Positions 7,545 to 19,700 of a stretch of DNA of 64,000 nt are shown in pieces (within the stretch, counting starts at the first letter, position 1; every line of letters starts with the position of its first letter). The stretch spans positions 108,490 to 172,489 of the forward strand of contig NZ_FOJM01000017.1 of the NCBI RefSeq assembly GCF_900111825.1, written 5' to 3'. The stretch comes from Pedobacter suwonensis (GTDB lineage Bacteria > Bacteroidota > Bacteroidia > Sphingobacteriales > Sphingobacteriaceae). The position numbers and the translations under genes are program-made. The notes under the pieces are model-generated. The model made no database searches. It was not told the DNA's origin and saw only the letters and a program-made list of their open reading frames with translations.

Positions 7545-10339
7545 GTTCTTGTCGCATTTTGGCGCTGGATATCCTTTAGCAGAAAATAGTACATCACCAT
7601 TTCATGTGTTCGCTGATCTTTGTTGAAAAGCCGGTTTACGTGCATATGCATTAAATCGGTCAATAACTTTGGTGCATTTTCCGCGCCACATTGTGCAAGG
7701 GTTTTGATCAACGAATCAGAAAAAGCATTAAACCACTGCTCCTGTTCTACAGTTAATGCTGTCCATTCGGTTTTCCGAAATTCCTGGTAATGAATATTTA
7801 GTTGCTTAAAATCGGCTGCATCCAACCTATGCTCTTCATTAAAGTTATCAGACATTAACCTCACGATCTTACTGATGGCCGAATTATCGATTATGTTAGA
7901 TTTAATAACCTTAGAAAATAAAACACTACATAATCTATATTTATTAAAATCATCGGTTTGCGTTTCTAAAAGCGATAATACAAATCTACTGTCTATACCA
8001 AAGTGTTTCTCTACATCTTCGATTATATTACTGCCATAACGTTCCAGTTCGCGCTTATACGTTTTAAGTTGCACATCTGACACGAAACCCGAATTTACAA
8101 ACACTTCCAGATCATCCATCAACTTTGATATCAACAACTGCCCACCATTTGGATTGTTGAGTTGAACCCTAAACCTAATGTGGTTTCCATTTTCGTTGTA
8201 ACGGATAAAAAACCATGATTTTACCTGATCTGCATAAGTAATCAGGAAGGGTGCGATTACATCCATCAAAATCTCATCGCTCCTTTGCTGGTGGCAATAA
8301 ATTTCGAAATACAGCCATTCTTTACCTGGCAGAAAAAAACGGGTAACACCTTCATCTGCGGATGTTTTAGCCAAACGCCTGTAAATTTGTTCGCCATGGC
8401 TGATGCTTAGAACAAACTGTGCGAAATAGGGCTTAGCGGCTTCATCAACCACAATGCTATTTTCAGGCATTATCACTTCTTCAACGTAAGTATTGCCCTG
8501 TTTTTGCACATACTGCAAAAAAGCATTTATATCATCGTCGTTGTTTAAGGCAAAGCACAAGGTCTGATCAGACATACCGGCTTTAAAATATTCACTTATG
8601 CCTAAATTTTTGAGGTATGATCTACACTCGGTGATGGAAAGCAATTTTTTATCGGTACCCAACAGCGCTTCTTTTTTAATTTTCCATTTGTTGCTGCTTA
8701 AAACAATATTCTGATATTGCAACCTTGGGTAGTAGTCAAGATCAGGAATAATGGCATCAAGCGGAAAGGAAAGACTGGTTTGCAAGCCCTGATGCTGCAA
8801 ATCGCATAATAACCTAAATACAGAAAGGTCTGAACGGATATAATTATAGGCAGAGGCCATTCTTGGCACCAACCTTTTATTTAGTTGCCTGGAGCGAAGG
8901 ATAATCTCCGTACCCTTAACTGAAATTTGTATATCATTTAATGCAAGTGGAACAGATGAGGTATCGAAATTTAAAATTGACAACTGATGCCCATAGATTA
9001 ATTTCCGCCGGTTTACATTATCTACATTAGCTTCTACCATATAAGCCACATCAAAAAACAAAACATCGGGATTTGCCTCTTGTTCTGCAGCGGCAATGGC
9101 TTTTGCATAATTTGCTACACTTTCATCAGCCATGGTAAACCTTCCGCTTAAGGCGTTGGATGTAACTCCACCAATCTGTTCTACAAAAATCAGGTCATCA
9201 TGAACCGACATGACCATGCTAAATGAGTTAGGTAAGGGCACCAGCTTCTGATGCTGTGGTAAATCAAGTTTGTTCAGATAAATAGTTTTATCTTTTTCAA
9301 ATCTCTGTTCGGCAAGATGACTTTTTAATGCTGTTTTCAGATTTTCTGTTTCTTCTTTTTTAGCCGGCTTATTAATGAAACGTGTTATAAAACCGCTGTT
9401 TTGACCGGCTTGCTCCAATTCGTCGTAGCCTACGCCCATTTCAGGGTCTAGCGCCAGTAACAACGGTACTTCCTGATCTTCGAATTTCTTCTTAAACCTA
9501 TTCCGAAACTGATCAAGGGCACCATGACCTTTTACTGGCATCATGTTATGTAATATACTGATCAAACCCGGAACAGACTGAAGCAAACGGTCATTGATGC
9601 ATCCCGATAAAGCTCTACGTTGCGCAATAAGGTATTTTGGCAGATCTTCGGTGGCGGTTAGTCCCAAACGTTCAAAATAATCATCTCCTATAATATTGGG
9701 GTCGTAGTTGGTAAAAATGAGCTGTAGATCATGCATATCTTGCAGCAAGCCAAAGAGATTTTGCGTTTCAGTATCAGTTAAGCTTAGTTGGTTTAGTAAA
9801 TCATTAAGTCGGACCGGCTTTAGGCAGGCAGCCAATATCTGTTGTACAAATTCGTTCTGATCCAACTCAGCCAGCTCAAAAACACCATCAGTGCAGGCAA
9901 TATAACGGATACTATCCGGTGTTAAATAATAGCTGCTGTTACTAAATAGCAGACAGTTCTTTTGCAACAAATCTTGCAATGGCAGTTGAATATTATTCTT
10001 GTATGGCCAATCAATCAGCTCACGTATTTTCTGGTCTTCATCAATTACGATCCTACTTTCAGATGGCTTAATGGCATCGTTTAACAAACTGAAACCAGCA
10101 AACGTTCCATAAGGAGTCGACCGGAATTTTGCACGGTTAAAATATTTCCAAATGGTAAAATAAACCTTAGGCGGAAGATCATGGAGTTCGTTTGCCTTTA
10201 CTTCTTTGATAGTTTCGTAAAAAGCAGCTGAAGATATGGAGATGGCAGACTTCAATTCCTCCCAACAATCTACCAGCTCGGATTGATATGAAAATTTAGG
10301 GGTTCTAAAAATTATGGTTGGTTGAATAGTCAGCTTCAT
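7541..10339 (-). CDS. Full-length class I lantibiotic dehydratase (LanB)
   Basis: The 932-residue cytosolic enzyme has the normal LanB length and both halves. The N-terminal glutamylation domain begins after a short strand (IIFRTPKFSY) and carries RSTPYGTFAGFSLL (residues 73-86), a LanB landmark. The C-terminal elimination domain (SpaB_C type, about 660-925) carries WLYFEIYCHQQRSDEIL, WFFIRYNENGNHIRFRVQL and, near the end, HMHVNRLFNKDQRTHE. Characterised LanB proteins use glutamyl-tRNA to glutamylate Ser/Thr and then eliminate glutamate to give Dha/Dhb. Neighbours are the regulator, kinase and three Cys-free precursor-like peptides; no LanC, transporter or protease gene is present within the window. 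Confidence 0.9.
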   Translation of the reverse strand: MKLTIQPTIIFRTPKFSYQSELVDCWEELKSAISISSAAFYETIKEVKANELHDLPPKVYFTIWKYFNRAKFRSTPYGTFAGFSLLNDAIKPSESRIVIDEDQKIRELIDWPYKNNIQLPLQDLLQKNCLLFSNSSYYLTPDSIRYIACTDGVFELAELDQNEFVQQILAACLKPVRLNDLLNQLSLTDTETQNLFGLLQDMHDLQLIFTNYDPNIIGDDYFERLGLTATEDLPKYLIAQRRALSGCINDRLLQSVPGLISILHNMMPVKGHGALDQFRNRFKKKFEDQEVPLLLALDPEMGVGYDELEQAGQNSGFITRFINKPAKKEETENLKTALKSHLAEQRFEKDKTIYLNKLDLPQHQKLVPLPNSFSMVMSVHDDLIFVEQIGGVTSNALSGRFTMADESVANYAKAIAAAEQEANPDVLFFDVAYMVEANVDNVNRRKLIYGHQLSILNFDTSSVPLALNDIQISVKGTEIILRSRQLNKRLVPRMASAYNYIRSDLSVFRLLCDLQHQGLQTSLSFPLDAIIPDLDYYPRLQYQNIVLSSNKWKIKKEALLGTDKKLLSITECRSYLKNLGISEYFKAGMSDQTLCFALNNDDDINAFLQYVQKQGNTYVEEVIMPENSIVVDEAAKPYFAQFVLSISHGEQIYRRLAKTSADEGVTRFFLPGKEWLYFEIYCHQQRSDEILMDVIAPFLITYADQVKSWFFIRYNENGNHIRFRVQLNNPNGGQLLISKLMDDLEVFVNSGFVSDVQLKTYKRELERYGSNIIEDVEKHFGIDSRFVLSLLETQTDDFNKYRLCSVLFSKVIKSNIIDNSAISKIVRLMSDNFNEEHRLDAADFKQLNIHYQEFRKTEWTALTVEQEQWFNAFSDSLIKTLAQCGAENAPKLLTDLMHMHVNRLFNKDQRTHEMVMYYFLLKDIQRQNATRT

Positions 10340-10605
10340 TGCGTTAAAAGATAAGCCGAAAATTACAAAGATTAATTCAATTATTAATTTTCAGTTTAGA
10401 ATTGGAGACGATCTGTTCAATTATTGATCTCCAAAACAACATCTGCAGGGATAATGAGCATTAAGTTTATAATTATTTTTTGTTCATGGCGGCTCGAGCC
10501 TGAAACAATTTATTGCAAAATGGTAATCGGAAACTGTAACTTTTCTAAATAGTAGATTGAAGATCCTACGCATAATCGCGTGGCTTACCAATAAATCAGG
10601 TGGCA
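10340..10605. other. Gene-free spacer upstream of lanB
   Basis: The AT-rich stretch holds no open frame of interest on either strand. I looked specifically for a further small precursor or leader and found none; the longest minus-strand start (ATGAACAAAAAATAA) stops after four codons. No clear TAnnTTTG box was found for lanB. Confidence 0.5.
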
Positions 10606-10638
10606 TAAAAAAGCCATCTCCATTTCAGGAAGATGGCT
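10606..10638 (-). terminator. Terminator of the adhesin operon
   Basis: On the minus strand, AGCCATCT pairs perfectly with AGATGGCT (10612-10619 and 10631-10638) and is followed by six T residues. It lies 22 bases past the stop of the PorE-like gene, closing the adhesin/PorP/PorE-like transcript. Confidence 0.85.
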
Positions 10639-10659
10639 CAATTGGGATGATAACAAGTA

Positions 10660-12660
10660 TTATTTCTTTATTACTTTAAACGCTGTTCTTCTGTTTTTTG
10701 CCCTTCCTTCAGGATTATCTTTTTTCTTGCGCTTTACAATAATTTCGTTCGGCTCAATAGGCATCGATTCTCCGTAACCTTTAGAAGTCATTCTAGCCGC
10801 AGCTATTCCTTTACTTTCCAAATAATCTGTACATGATTTTGCTCTTCTGTTCGATAAGTCCAGGTTGTATTCTTCTGTTCCGATATTATCGGTATGGGAA
10901 CTCAATTCGATTTCCATTTGAGGATTATCTTCCATAATCGGAATGAGGAAGTCTAAGACTTTTTTGGAAGGCTCTGTAAGCTCTGCACTGTTAAATTCAT
11001 AATAAATATTCTCCAAGGTTATGGGTATGCCCAGTTTAAAAGGACTCAAACAGTATTCTTTATCAAGCAGGGTATCTGCTTTTGCCAACTCCTCATAAAG
11101 ATAGTTTTTAGTAACCGCGAAATAATTATCTTTTGCAAAAAGTAACTTGACCGGTCTTTTAGAGTCTACTTTAAACGTATAAATACCGTCAGAACCTGTA
11201 ATCATCTTTTGCGATCCTTCTGCATTGGTCAAAGTTACATCGGCATCTGCCAGCGGTAACCTGGTTTTACAATCAGTTAAAAGACCGGCTATAGAAAGGT
11301 ATTCTTTTTTCACTTCAAATACTTCCAGACAACAAGATGATTCGCGATCAGAACTAATGTAGCCTTTGGTTCCTTGGTCATCGCTAGCGGTAAAGTAAAG
11401 ATCATCTTTTGACGAATTGAATGGAAAACCCAGGTTTTTTGGCTTAGACCAGTTTACCAGATCTCCTTCTGATTCAAAGAAATCGAGGCCACCAAAACCA
11501 ACACGCCCATCGGTACTGAACAATAACTTTTTAGTTAGCGTATTATAATATGGCGCATGTTCATCATCTGCGGTGTTAATGTCTGGTCCAAAATTTACCG
11601 CCTGACCTAATGAACCATCTTCGCGGATGGCACAATACCAAAGATCGAATTTGCCGTAACCGCCACTTCTATCAGATGAAAAAAGCAGGAATTTACCATC
11701 GCTGGTAACAAAAGGCTGTGAAGAGTTGAAATCTTTACTATTTACCTGTAAACCAACCGGCTGTGGATCTGACCATTTTTCACCGGCTTTCCTTGACGAA
11801 TAGATAGCATATTTTTCTTTATCCTTCCAGGCGGTAAAGTACATGGTATTTCTGTCAGGCGTAAAAGCAGCTGCAGCGATTTCAATATTTTTGGGAAAAT
11901 TGATATCTACTTTTTTTACGTCAATTTCAGCCGAACTGAATTCTCCTTTAGTCGTATAAATGTTATTAATAAATGGGTTGGCTTTAGTTGATACCTGAAT
12001 TTCTCCGGTAGCTGTTTTAACCATATCTCTTTTACTTCCTACTGTAACCGGGCGGGATGAGGTGAAATATAATTCACTATTGATTTTAACAGGTGCATAA
12101 TTAGATCCCAGGCCATTTATACCGGCTGGAACTTTCTTAACCTGTATCATACGTGGGAAACGCATTTCTTCAATCGCAAACTTGCACGATTCTATTTCCT
12201 TTTTGGCATCTTTAGTTAAAGGATCTCCAGGATTTTTCTGGATGAACTGCTGAAAAGCATCAATAGCCTGGTTAAATTTTTTATTTGCCCTTAAGCTCTC
12301 GGCATAATAAAATAATGCCTTTTTGTAACGTGTATTGGTAAAGGTTATGGCAATAGCATAATATTTTTCAGCATCGTTAAATTCCCTATAAAGCCTGCTG
12401 GATTCCGCAAGATTATATATCGCCCCTTCATAATCTTCTATCACCTTATCATCAGTTGCCGATTTTCTTTCCTTGCCATAAGGCAAAACTACCTGACTGC
12501 TATCTCCAGTAATTTTTAATGCTTTTTTATAAAAGGTAGCTGCAGCATAATAATCCTTATTCTCGAAATAAGTATCTGCCACCTTTTTATAATTTACCAC
12601 ATACTGTGCGTTTGCAAAACCGCCAAATGCCAATAAAAAAAAGAATAATATTTTTCTCAT
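10660..12660 (-). CDS. PorE-like TPR/PD40/OmpA protein
   Basis: The 666-residue exported protein (signal peptide about 1-18, FANAQ cleavage region) has N-terminal TPR helices (about 22-165; YYAAATFYKKALKI, then YAESLRANKKFNQAIDAF). WD40-like PD40 beta-propeller repeats follow (about 190-410; ELYFTSSRP, FLLFSSDRSGGYGKFDLWY), then a carboxypeptidase-regulatory-like domain (about 450-530) and a C-terminal OmpA peptidoglycan-binding domain (545-660; YYEFNSAEL, SSHTDNIGTEEYN, LSNRRAKSCTDYL). This architecture matches PorE of type IX secretion and its many paralogues that accompany SprF and SprB genes. It is probably periplasmic or outer-membrane associated and anchors the PorP-like partner to peptidoglycan. 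Third gene of the adhesin operon. Confidence 0.9.
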   Translation of the reverse strand: MRKILFFFLLAFGGFANAQYVVNYKKVADTYFENKDYYAAATFYKKALKITGDSSQVVLPYGKERKSATDDKVIEDYEGAIYNLAESSRLYREFNDAEKYYAIAITFTNTRYKKALFYYAESLRANKKFNQAIDAFQQFIQKNPGDPLTKDAKKEIESCKFAIEEMRFPRMIQVKKVPAGINGLGSNYAPVKINSELYFTSSRPVTVGSKRDMVKTATGEIQVSTKANPFINNIYTTKGEFSSAEIDVKKVDINFPKNIEIAAAAFTPDRNTMYFTAWKDKEKYAIYSSRKAGEKWSDPQPVGLQVNSKDFNSSQPFVTSDGKFLLFSSDRSGGYGKFDLWYCAIREDGSLGQAVNFGPDINTADDEHAPYYNTLTKKLLFSTDGRVGFGGLDFFESEGDLVNWSKPKNLGFPFNSSKDDLYFTASDDQGTKGYISSDRESSCCLEVFEVKKEYLSIAGLLTDCKTRLPLADADVTLTNAEGSQKMITGSDGIYTFKVDSKRPVKLLFAKDNYFAVTKNYLYEELAKADTLLDKEYCLSPFKLGIPITLENIYYEFNSAELTEPSKKVLDFLIPIMEDNPQMEIELSSHTDNIGTEEYNLDLSNRRAKSCTDYLESKGIAAARMTSKGYGESMPIEPNEIIVKRKKKDNPEGRAKNRRTAFKVIKK

Positions 12661-12731
12661 CTTTCTAAACTTGTTTTCAATAGTGATAAAACGTCATGAT
12701 TTCCAAGTCATAACCATATTATCCTGAATAA

Positions 12732-13733
12732 TTATAAACGTGGACAAAAGAAGTTCGGACCAATTATACCATTACGGCCTATAAGCGATATGGAGAGTTC
12801 TAAACCACCATTACTGTTTGATGCACGATTAAAGGAAGAGGTATTTACGTCATAACTTAACCCGAAAACCATGTTTTTTAACTGTAAACCAACAAAAGCA
12901 ATGGCTGCGTCTTTAATACGGTAGTTACCTCCGAACAAAATATTAGCGGATGGATTGACATTAAGTTGTGCATAAGCGCCTAATGACACTTCGTTTGTAT
13001 TACCCTGATACATAAACAAGGCATTAGGTACAATATCCAATAGCTCTGACGCCCTGATGCGCGCACCACCATGTCCGGTAAAACGCACCGGAACGCGTGA
13101 GTTTGTACCTGAGAAACGATCCATAGGCCTGGTTAAATGTGCCGCACTAGCACCCAGGAAAACGTTAATGTTTCTGTTGGGATCGCCATCAAAAAACATG
13201 ATACCGGCGTTTACGTCAGGAACCAAAGATGATTGAGATGAAAGTGTTTCTCCACTCATCATGCCTCCATCGTAACCCGTAATCGGATTAAACTGGTTAC
13301 CAAACCTGGCCTGGGAGAAATCGAAACTACGGTTAATGATACCAGCCTGTAAGCCAAAGCTCACCATCTGCAGTCCTTCGGCACCAAACCTTAAACGGTA
13401 CGAACCTGATACCAAAGCAGATAAATAGTTAAAATCCAACTCTCCCGCCCTTTGATTTAAAATGGTTGCACCAAATGCGAAGTTCTTTTTTGGAGCCATA
13501 TCGAAAGATGCGCCGCCGGTTAAAAAAGAGCTGTTTAGTGCACTCCATTGTTGTTTAAAATTTACAGTTGCACGGTAATCGCCATCTATTACCCCGGTTA
13601 AGGCGGGGTTTAGGTATAATGGGTTTGCATAATATTGTGAAAAATGCGGATCAGTTTGTGCAAAGGACTTAGCTGTAAACAGCAACGATACCAGTACTGC
13701 AACATATATTTTTAAAGCCGATAGTATTTTCAT
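12732..13733 (-). CDS. PorP/SprF family outer-membrane protein
   Basis: The 333-residue protein has a signal peptide (to about residue 25, AKSFAQ) and then DPHFSQYYANPLYLNPALTG, the hallmark N-terminus of the PorP/SprF family. A barrel-like body of alternating aromatic and small residues follows. SprF is required for surface delivery of SprB in Flavobacterium, and PorP partners with type-B sorted cargo. The gene starts 38 bases after the giant adhesin in the same transcript, so it most likely handles that adhesin at the cell surface (inference from the conserved pairing). The mature end has the family's short C-terminal strand with NFFCPRL. Confidence 0.92.
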   Translation of the reverse strand: MKILSALKIYVAVLVSLLFTAKSFAQTDPHFSQYYANPLYLNPALTGVIDGDYRATVNFKQQWSALNSSFLTGGASFDMAPKKNFAFGATILNQRAGELDFNYLSALVSGSYRLRFGAEGLQMVSFGLQAGIINRSFDFSQARFGNQFNPITGYDGGMMSGETLSSQSSLVPDVNAGIMFFDGDPNRNINVFLGASAAHLTRPMDRFSGTNSRVPVRFTGHGGARIRASELLDIVPNALFMYQGNTNEVSLGAYAQLNVNPSANILFGGNYRIKDAAIAFVGLQLKNMVFGLSYDVNTSSFNRASNSNGGLELSISLIGRNGIIGPNFFCPRL

Positions 13734-13771
13734 GGTCTTTGATTTTATCTGTTTATTATTAATCCTTTTTC

Positions 13772-16700
13772 TTATCTAATCAGCGTTACTGTACCTTTTC
13801 TCATTGATGTTGTTCCGTTACTGAAGGTTATATCAACCATGTACACATAAACTCCATTCGGCTGATTTACTCCTTTGAAGGTTCCGTCCCATCCGTTTGC
13901 AACGTTATCTGACTGAAATATCAACTGGCCCCATTGTGTGTAAATACTCATTTTCGCGCTTGATATGGTATTACCGTAAATTAGAAATACATCGTTTTTA
14001 CCGTCGTTATTTGGCGTAAATGCATTCGGTATATAAACCTGATCGCCAAAAGGATTAGCGGCTTTGCCGGTTGCCGAACCATTTTGGCTGGTCTGGCATT
14101 CGATCTGGCCTTTAGCCCTTACCAGGATACTTACACTTTGATCTGGTTTCAGGCCTGCTATAAGGTAAGTTGTTCCGGTTGATCCGCCCGTTGGGATAAC
14201 CCAGGTTAAACCATTATTTAGTGAAACCTCGTATGCTGTAGCACCTGCTACCGCGGTCCATGCAAACGTTACACTATTAGCTGTTGTAGTTTGTACAACT
14301 ACGGTTGGTTTTGCTAATACCGGCAACACAGTTATTGTAACAGCTGTTCTTGTTGCACTTGCACAGCCACCTGCTGCAATTGCTTCTACATAGTAGATTG
14401 TAGTCACATTTAAGTTTGGTGTGGTAAAAGCGGTGCCTTCTGCCAGCACTGTTCCACCCGAGCTTGCAGCATACCATCTGTATGCTAATCCTGCTACCGG
14501 ATTATTTACTGTTAATATCGTTGAGCTACCTGCGCAAAGTGTTCCATTTGCCGCTGTTACCAATGCCGGTGCAACCGGTACGGGTAGTGCAATTACATTC
14601 ACGGCTGTTCTGGATGATGATATACAAGTTCCATTTGCACCTTCAACATAGTAAGTGGTATTTGCATTGACCGCTGGTGTTGTAAAGTTTATACCTGTTC
14701 CAGCTGCCGTTCCACCTGCCGATGTAGTATACCAATTGTAGGCAACACCTGTTTGGGGATTCGTAACGGTTAATATTGCTGTACTTCCTGTACAAACGCT
14801 AACTGATGTAGCAGCCACCGTTGGCACCGAAGGTTTTGTATTGGCGGTGACCGTTACTTTAACGCGGCCACCGTTATTGGTACAACCGCCTGTTCCAATG
14901 GCTAAAATATAGTAATCTGTTGTTGTTAAAGCTGTTACATTAAATATTGTACCAGTAAACAGTAAATTACCACCAACTGCTGCATTGTACCACTCGTAAG
15001 TAACACCTGCCTGAGCATTGGTTATGGTAAGTGTTGCTCCGTCACCCGCGCATATCCCGCCATTTGGCACTGATACTACCGGATTATCTGGCGACGCATT
15101 TACCGTAATCACTACTGCCCTTGCTGTTGCAGACGTATTTTCACATCTGTTATCGCCTTTAACAGTTACGTAATATGTTGTATTTGCCGCTAATACCGGT
15201 GTCGTAAATACTGGCCCTGTAAATACCACCGTATTTAAAGTAGCATCGCTATACCAGGTAAATACCGGGTTGGTTACCGCTGTGCTCGTTGCAGCTAATG
15301 TTGCTGCAGTATTGCCACAAACTGAGGTTGATCCATTTACCGTAATATCCGCTGCTACAGCATTTGGGTTAACCGTTACGGTTACCGGTTTTGCATTAGC
15401 TGCCGTATTTTCACACTTATTGGTTCCTTTAACAGTTACATAATAAGTGGTAGTAGCGGTTAATACCGGTGTGTTAAATGTTGGTCCGGTAAAGGCTACA
15501 CTGGTTAATGAGGCATCGTTGTACCAGGTAAATACCGGATTAGTTACCGTTGTTGAACTTGCATTGATTACGGCGGAACCAGAACCACACAGCTTGGGCG
15601 GTACAGATAAGGCAATATCTGCAGCTGTTGCACCTTCGTTTACAGTTACCGTTACCATTTTAGCGGTGATTGCTGAGTTTTCACATTTGTTATCGCCTTT
15701 AACCGTTACATAATAATTAGTTGTTGCAGTTAATGCAGGCGTGGCAAATGATGCACCTACATAAGCTACCGAAGTTAAAGCCGCATCGTTGTACCAGGTA
15801 AATGTAGGGTTAGTTACGGTTGTTGTACTTGCTACCAAAGTTGTACCAGCACCAGAGCATATTGTCGCATCAGCGGAAGCAACATCAGCAGCAGTAGCGA
15901 CCGGGCTAACATTAATGGTGACTACTCTGGCTGTACCAGGCGCATTCTCACATTTATTATCACCTTTAACGGTTACATAATAAGTAGTGGTGGCAGTTAA
16001 TGGTGGAGTGGTGAATGTTGCGCCAATAAAACTTACATTGGTTAAAGCTGCATCACTGTACCAGGTAAATACGGGATTAGTTACTGATGGAGATGTTGCG
16101 CTCAATACCGCTGATGATCCTGCACAGGCGATGGTACTTCCGTTGAGGATTATATCAGTAGTAGTAGCCAGTGGATTAACTGTTACGGTTACCGCTTTGG
16201 CATCTGCAGCACTGTTTTCACATTTATTAGCCCCCTTAACACTCACATAATAAGTAGTAGTGGCAGTTAAACCCGCTACCGTAAATGTTGGCCCGGTAAA
16301 TACTGCGTTTGTTAATGAAGCATCGCTATACCAGGTAAATACGGGTTGAGTAACCGTAGTACTTGAAGCCATTAACATCACGGTAGAACCTGAACAGATT
16401 TGGGCATTGCTTACTGCAATATCGGCAGCTGTAGCAAATTCTTTAACGGTTACCGTAACAATCTTAGCACTTGCAGCTAAATTCTCGCATTTATTATCCC
16501 CCTTTACAGTTACATAATAGTTAGTAGTTGCATTAAGCGCAGGAGTAGTAAAGCTAGCACCTACATAAGCTACTGTAGTTAAATTAGCATCGCTATACCA
16601 GGTAAATACAGGATTGATCACCGATGTTGCTGAGGCAGATAGTGCAGCTGGAGATCCTTTACAGATTGAAGTAAACCCGCTAATGGCAATGTCTGAGTCA

Positions 16701-19700
16701 GTGGCTGAAGGATTAACGGTAATGGTGATTGATTTTGCATTAGCCGCTGTATTTTCACATTTATTATCTCCTTTAACCGTTACATAATAGGTGGTTGTTG
16801 CTGTAAGTACCGGAGTAATGAAATTAGCACCGGTAAATGCTACTGTAGTTAAAGCTGCATCACTGTACCAGGTAAATACCGGGTTGATTACGGTTGTACT
16901 TGTTGCATTTAAGGTAACTGAAGCTCCACCGCAAACGGTACCTGTTCCAGCCAGGTTAATGTCAGTTTGGGTAGCTGCAGGGTTTACGGTTATCGTAACC
17001 TCTTTTGCGTTACCTGCAGCGTTTGCACATTTATTTGTTCCGCTAACCGTAACATAGTATTTAGTGGTTGTGGTAAGCGCTGGCGTATTAAATACCTGCC
17101 CTACATAAGCAACCTGTGTTAATGCCGCATCAGAATACCAGGTAAATACCGGACTGGTTACAGTTGTACTGGTAGCCGTAAGCACTGCAGTACCAGCAGC
17201 ACATAGTGATGTCGTTCCGGTTACGGTTACATCAGTAGCTAATGCGGATGGATTAACCGTAATGGAAACTTTTGTACGCGTTGCGTTTGAACAACCTGTT
17301 CCACTTACCGCTTCAACATAATAATCATATGTTCCTGCTGCAAGAGATGCAGATGTAGTAAAACTACTATTGTTTGTTACCAGCAAATTTCCAGCTACCG
17401 CAGCATCGTACCAGTTATAAGTTACCCCTGCAACGGCCTGTACGCTTAAAGTAGCAGATGAACCGATGCAGGTTGAGGTTGGATTGGTAGTTGATGGAAG
17501 TGGTGGTGCCGGTGGCGTTACAATGATTACAGTTACTTTGGTTCCAGGGGTTTCACAACCATTAGCCGTAGCAGTTACTGAATAAACATAAGTTCCCGCA
17601 GCCAAAGCAGGGTCTGTTGTAAAAATTGCGCCATCTTTGCCTGCCTGATAAGTGGTTCTCAGGTACCATTTATACACCACACCTGCCTGCGGGTTCTGCA
17701 CACTTAAAGTTGCTGATGATCCTTGACAAGCACTAGCAGTAGCTGCTGTGATGGTTGGCGCAGTAATTACCCTTTGGGCGTAATCTAGATTAACAGAAGT
17801 TAACGCACCAAGAAGTCCGGAGTTTAACCTTAGTTCCATGCCGTCAAATCTACTGGTTGGTACCAAAGTTATTATCGCCGATGTTCCGCCAGATAATAAT
17901 TGTAAGTTGATTAATGGGCTAGCTATTGAAACCGCATCATTATTGCTGGCTGAACCCTGGAAAGTGGTTATCGTTAAATTAGATAATATACCTGCTGAAA
18001 GCAATGTACCAGGAGCGGTAATTTTCACTCTTAGTGTATCGCCAATGTTTGATAATCCTGTAAAACCAACCTGATGATAAACAGAAGCACCTAAGAATCC
18101 CGCTGGAATAACCAGACTGGATCCGGTATTGATGTCGTTATCGACCGCAAAGGTTGGGTTGAAAACTCCCGCCGATACGGCTACACCTGTTACGCCAGTT
18201 GCAACTGTTGTTGTAGCTACCCCACAAGGAGTAGTTATCGGGTTACCGTTAGGAATTACCGTAACCGTTACAGTTGCCCTGCTGGTCGCAGTACAGCCAC
18301 CCGGAATAGTTGCTTCTACATAATAGGTAGTGGTTGTGCTTAATTGTGGTGTTACATAGGTTTCGCCAGTAAATACCGGAGCTGTTCCGTTTGCTGTAGT
18401 ATACCAGTTAATGGTTGCTCCTGCTGTACTTGATGTTGCCTTTAATACGGCCACAGACCCTTCACTAATGGTAATTGATGGAGGTGTAATTACCGGAACA
18501 TCAATGGTTCCCAAAATAATTTTGGCTTCAGTTCTTGCTGATGAACTGCCGCAGGCATTTACTGCGGCAACAAAATAACTTCTATCAGCTGCAATTAATG
18601 GCGTTGTAAAATTGTCGCCAGTAAATAAGATGGTTGTTGAGGTTGCGGTATCGTACCAGTTATAGGTTGTGCCTGCAATTGGATTTTTAACCTGAAGCGT
18701 AACCGATGTATTCGGACAGGTATTAACAGATGCTGAAAGTAAATCTGGCGCTACCGGTGCCGGGTTTGTGGTTACATTAATTAAAGTTTTGTAGCTTATA
18801 CAACCCGTAGCAGAAACCGCGGCAACGTAAAACTTCGTATCGCCTGTTAATACCGGTGTGGTGAATATGATACCATCTTTACCGGTTAAATAGGTACCCG
18901 AAGCATCGTACCATCTGTAAGTTAAACTTGCCGACGGGTTACTTACTTCAAGCTGCGCAGTCTGGCCAACGCAAGCGGTAACATTTGCTGATGCTACAGC
19001 AGGCGCGACAAGAATTCGCTGTGCATAATTTAAGTTAATAGATGTTAAGGCACCCAATACACCTGAGTTTAACCTAACTTCTACCCCATCGAAAACATTT
19101 GTTGGCACAAAAGTGATTAAGGCCTGGGTATTACCACTCAACAATTGAATATTGAGCAGGTTATCATTTAACAATTTGGAATCGCCATTGCTGTTGGTGC
19201 CGACATAAGAAGTAATTGAAGCGTTTCCTAAGAGCGAAAGTGATAACAGTTTTCCTGGTGATGAGACCAAAACGCGTACCGTATCTCCAACTTTGGATAA
19301 TGACCCAAAACCAACTCTTTGATAAACAGAGGCACCGAGTGCTCCAACAGGCATCACCAAAGAAGAAGCCGTTTGCGTATCGTTATCAATAGCCAATGTT
19401 GGGTTAAACACACCTGCTAATAAAGCTACACCTGTAACGCCACCAATCTGTGTTGTTGCGGCCTCGCATGGTACAGGGTTTGGAGATCCGTTTCCATCAA
19501 CAGTAATGGTAACCTGAACACGGCTTGCTGAAGTACAACCGTTAGTAGAAACCGATTCTACATAGTAAGTTGTAGTAGCCAATAAAGGCGGTGTAACATA
19601 AGTAGCACCTATATAAACAGGCGTAGTGGAGGTATTTGAAGTATACCAATTGAAAGTATGGGTAGGATCTGCAGAACTGGCTGTTAAAATTACAGTTTGT

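Noticed and set aside
15104..17250. Regular ~268-bp periodicity as a possible CRISPR array
   Set aside because: Units are long, coding and without unique spacers; they are protein domains.
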